Both the position numbers and the translations under genes were made by a program. A stretch of DNA of 64,000 nt from Methylocystis sp. (lineage in GTDB: Bacteria > Pseudomonadota > Alphaproteobacteria > Rhizobiales > Beijerinckiaceae): positions 1 through 64,000 of the forward strand of contig JAKFXD010000099.1 in the NCBI GenBank assembly GCA_021731565.1. The letters run 5' to 3'. The stretch's first letter is position 1. Every line of letters begins with the position of its first letter. Below the pieces are notes generated by a model. It ran no database searches, had not been told where the DNA came from, and worked only from the letters and a program-made list of their open reading frames with translations. Positions 61,138 through 64,000 of the stretch are shown here, piece after piece.

Positions 61138-61149
61138 CTCTGCGTCGGT

Positions 61150-61941
61150 TCAGATGTCGAGATCGCGGTAGACGGAGACTTCCCTTTCGCGCGCGGTTCG
61201 CGCCGCGTCGCCGGCGCGAATGCCGCGCCAGACGTCGAAAGCCATCACCAGCGTCGTGAACAGGCCGGACAGTTTTCCGATAATGAAGCTGAAGGGAAAG
61301 ATCAGCCGATCCGGCGCAAGAATGAATTGCCCGCCAAGAAAGATGAGCGCGGCGTTGATGAAATAGGCCGGCCGAAACAGCGATTTCTCCTCCCACGCGC
61401 TTTGCGCATAGCTTCGCGAGTTCTTCTTCACCGCGCGGTTGTAGGCGGGATTTGAAAACAGGCCCCCGAACCGCCGTTTGGGGGGAAGCGCATTGGGTCC
61501 CGCGAGCAGCGCGCGATAGCTCTGACGCACTGAGGCATGCGCAAGCAAGGCGAGGACGATATTGGCGAGCGTGAAGGCGATTTTGAGCTGGACGAAGGAG
61601 AAGGAGAGCTGCGCAGCGAGGTCGACGAAAAACAGATGCGTGAAGGCGTTCAGCGCGAAAGCCGAGCGATGATAGCTCGCGCGGTTGATGTCCTGCGTCT
61701 TCTCGTCGGTGAAGGCCGCGCCGGCCTTGGTCTCGGCGCGTTCTTTGAGCACCAGACGGTCATAGTCGTCGGTCTTGAAGCGCTTGGCGATTTCGTCGAT
61801 CGTCTGGTTTGGCGTACCGCGCTTGATCTTGAAGGTCGCCTTGCTGAGGAAGGCGGAAATCCACGTGAAGAGGCCGCGCGCCTTGGCGTAATGCGCCGTG
61901 ATCGAAGTGAGAAAATCGGGCTCTCCCGCCATTGCGCGCAC
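61150..61941 (-). CDS. Hypothetical membrane protein
   Basis: ORF with C-terminal TM segments; no family recognised. Confidence 0.6.
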   Translation of the reverse strand: MRAMAGEPDFLTSITAHYAKARGLFTWISAFLSKATFKIKRGTPNQTIDEIAKRFKTDDYDRLVLKERAETKAGAAFTDEKTQDINRASYHRSAFALNAFTHLFFVDLAAQLSFSFVQLKIAFTLANIVLALLAHASVRQSYRALLAGPNALPPKRRFGGLFSNPAYNRAVKKNSRSYAQSAWEEKSLFRPAYFINAALIFLGGQFILAPDRLIFPFSFIIGKLSGLFTTLVMAFDVWRGIRAGDAARTAREREVSVYRDLDI

Positions 61942-62000
61942 CTAAGCTGAATTGCTCGTTCCGCTATTGTTATAGCGGCAACGCGCGCCGGCGCCGACCC

Positions 62001-62044
62001 ATTGCCGCCCCGTCGCCGCCCGTTGGCCGCCCCTTGGCCGCAGG
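62001..62044. repeat. Imperfect 11-bp tandem repeat, about 4 copies
   Basis: attgccgcccc/gtcgccgcccg/ttggccgcccc/ttggccgcagg. Confidence 0.7.
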
Positions 62045-62137
62045 TTGATCCGGTTCGGCCTCTTGGCCATATTTAGGCCTTCCGATCCTCGCGCCTCCGT
62101 TTCTTGAGGAGTCGCCGACCCCGTAAGGTGTCCCGAC

Positions 62138-63979
62138 ATGTTCAGCGCCTCTCCGACGCCTCGCTCGATCGCCGAAGCCGGCGCGCCCGCCCGAACGGCG
62201 GAAACGCTGCCGGAATGGAATCTCGCCGATCTTTATCCCGCGACCGATTCGCCGCAGGTCGCGGCCGATCTCGCCAGGGCCGCGCGAGAGGTTGCGCAAT
62301 TCGGCAAGGAATATCGCGGGCGGCTCCAGTCGCTTGCGCAAGGCGCCGACGCCAGCGCCGAGCTTGGCGCGGCGGTTGAGCGTTATGAGGCGCTGCAGGA
62401 TTTGCTCGGGCGGCTGATGTCCTTCGCCGGCCTTCTCTACAGCGGCGACACGACCGACCCGGCGCGGGCCAAATTCTATGGCGACGTGCAGGAGAAAGTC
62501 ACCAATGCCTCGGCGCAGCTGCTCTTCTTTCAGCTCGAACTCAATCGCCTGGACGACGCCACGCTGATGGCGGCGGCGAGCAATGCGCCGCTCTCGCGCT
62601 GGAAACCCTGGCTGGAAGACATCCGCAAGGAGAAGCCTCACGAACTCGAAGACAGGCTCGAAGAGCTGTTCCATGAAAAATATATTTCAGGCGCCGCCGC
62701 CTGGAACCGTCTCTTCGACGAAACGATCGCGTCATTGCGCTTCAAGGTTGGGGACAAGGAACTCGCGATCGAACCCGTGCTCAATCTCATGCAGGATCCG
62801 CGCGAAGAGACGCGGCGAGAAGCGGCCGAAGCGATCGGCAAGACGCTGAAAAACAATCTGCGGACCTTCTCGCTTATCACCAACACTTTGGCGAAAGACA
62901 AGGAAATCTCCGATCGCTGGCGCGGCTTCGAGGACGTAGCCGACTCGCGCCATCTCTCCAATCGCGTCGAACGAGAGGTCGTCGAAGCGCTCGCCCAGGC
63001 GGTGGAGACCGCCCATCCACGCCTGTCGCATCGCTATTACAGGCTCAAGGCGAAATGGTTCGGCAAGGAGGCGCTCGACTATTGGGACCGCGGCGCGCCG
63101 CTGCCGGCGACGCCGGCCAAGCGCTATTCCTGGCCCGAGGCGCGCGAAATCGTGCTTGACGCCTACAACGGTTTTGCGCCGCGCATGGCGGAGATCGCCG
63201 GCCGCTTCTTCGATCAAAATTGGATCGACGCGCCGGTGCGTCCCGGCAAGGCGCCGGGCGCCTTCTCGCATCCGACCGTCCCCTCCGCCCATCCCTATGT
63301 GCTGCTGAATTTTCAGGGCAAGACCCGCGACGTGATGACGCTCGCGCATGAACTCGGCCATGGCGTGCATCAGGTGCTTGCGGCGCGGCAGGGCGCCTTG
63401 ATGGCGCCGACGCCGCTCACGCTCGCGGAGACGGCGTCCGTCTTCGGCGAAATGCTGACCTTCCGCGCCCTCATCGCCCAGGCGTCGGACAAGGCGCAAA
63501 AGCGCGCGCTGCTCGCGTCGAAAGTCGAGGACATGCTCAACACGGTGGTGCGGCAGATGGCGTTCTACGCCTTCGAGCGAAAGGTGCATAAAGAACGGCG
63601 CGAGGGCGAACTGACCGCGGACCAGATCTGCGATTTATGGATGAGCGTGCAGGGCGAAAGCCTCGGCCCTTCGATCCGGCTGGGCCCCGGCTATGAAACC
63701 TTCTGGGCCTATATTCCGCATTTCATCCATTCGCCGTTCTACGTCTATGCCTACGCGTTCGGCGATTGTCTGGTGAATTCGCTCTATGGCGTCTATCAGA
63801 AGGCGCATGAAGGATTCGCCGAGCGCTATTTTGCGTTGCTCGAAGCGGGCGGCGCCAAGCCATATGCCGAGCTTCTCAAGCCCTTCGGATTGGACGCGCG
63901 GGATCCGGCGTTCTGGAACATCGGCCTTGAAATGATCGAGGGTCTGATTGCCGAACTCGAGGCGATGGAGGACGCGTAG
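62138..63979 (+). CDS. pepF: M3-family oligoendopeptidase F
   Basis: TLAHELGHGVHQVLAARQGALMAPTPLTLAETASVFGEML (HExxH with downstream Glu). Confidence 0.97.
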   Translation: MFSASPTPRSIAEAGAPARTAETLPEWNLADLYPATDSPQVAADLARAAREVAQFGKEYRGRLQSLAQGADASAELGAAVERYEALQDLLGRLMSFAGLLYSGDTTDPARAKFYGDVQEKVTNASAQLLFFQLELNRLDDATLMAAASNAPLSRWKPWLEDIRKEKPHELEDRLEELFHEKYISGAAAWNRLFDETIASLRFKVGDKELAIEPVLNLMQDPREETRREAAEAIGKTLKNNLRTFSLITNTLAKDKEISDRWRGFEDVADSRHLSNRVEREVVEALAQAVETAHPRLSHRYYRLKAKWFGKEALDYWDRGAPLPATPAKRYSWPEAREIVLDAYNGFAPRMAEIAGRFFDQNWIDAPVRPGKAPGAFSHPTVPSAHPYVLLNFQGKTRDVMTLAHELGHGVHQVLAARQGALMAPTPLTLAETASVFGEMLTFRALIAQASDKAQKRALLASKVEDMLNTVVRQMAFYAFERKVHKERREGELTADQICDLWMSVQGESLGPSIRLGPGYETFWAYIPHFIHSPFYVYAYAFGDCLVNSLYGVYQKAHEGFAERYFALLEAGGAKPYAELLKPFGLDARDPAFWNIGLEMIEGLIAELEAMEDA

Positions 63980-64000
63980 ATCGCATTCACGAATCTTCGA

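Overview
High-GC alphaproteobacterial chromosome segment. It carries nifH and mxa methanol-oxidation genes, PQQ, PHB and Alternative Complex III genes, which suggests a methylotroph or type II methanotroph-like organism; this is inference, because no methane monooxygenase gene is in the window. From left to right: the 5' end of nifH on the minus strand with a -24/-12 promoter; a small nif-associated set (degenerate receiver, ankyrin protein, a sufE remnant, a 2Fe-2S ferredoxin, a DUF59/SufT-like gene); ygfZ, grxD and bolA; the mxaFJGIRSACKLD(E) cluster with a response regulator and histidine kinase; an orphan pqqA that the ORF track misses; a group III truncated haemoglobin; a TonB siderophore receptor / two PKHD hydroxylases / exbB-exbD-tonB locus; two convergent NepR-like genes and csbD; a complete ACIII (actABCDEF) + SCO + caa3-type cytochrome oxidase operon; comM, a hybrid kinase, pirin, an SMR transporter, a glycine amidinotransferase, rpmI-rplT, lpd, phaC, peroxiredoxin, irr, a lytic transglycosylase and pepF. 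No CRISPR array, rRNA, tRNA or IS element was recognised. The observations most worth follow-up are the sufE remnant, the two phosphoacceptor-less receivers, the orphan pqqA, the convergent NepR-like pair, the ACIII-caa3 supercluster, and several regulatory sites and stem-loops. All product calls come from reading the sequence and motifs; no database search was run.
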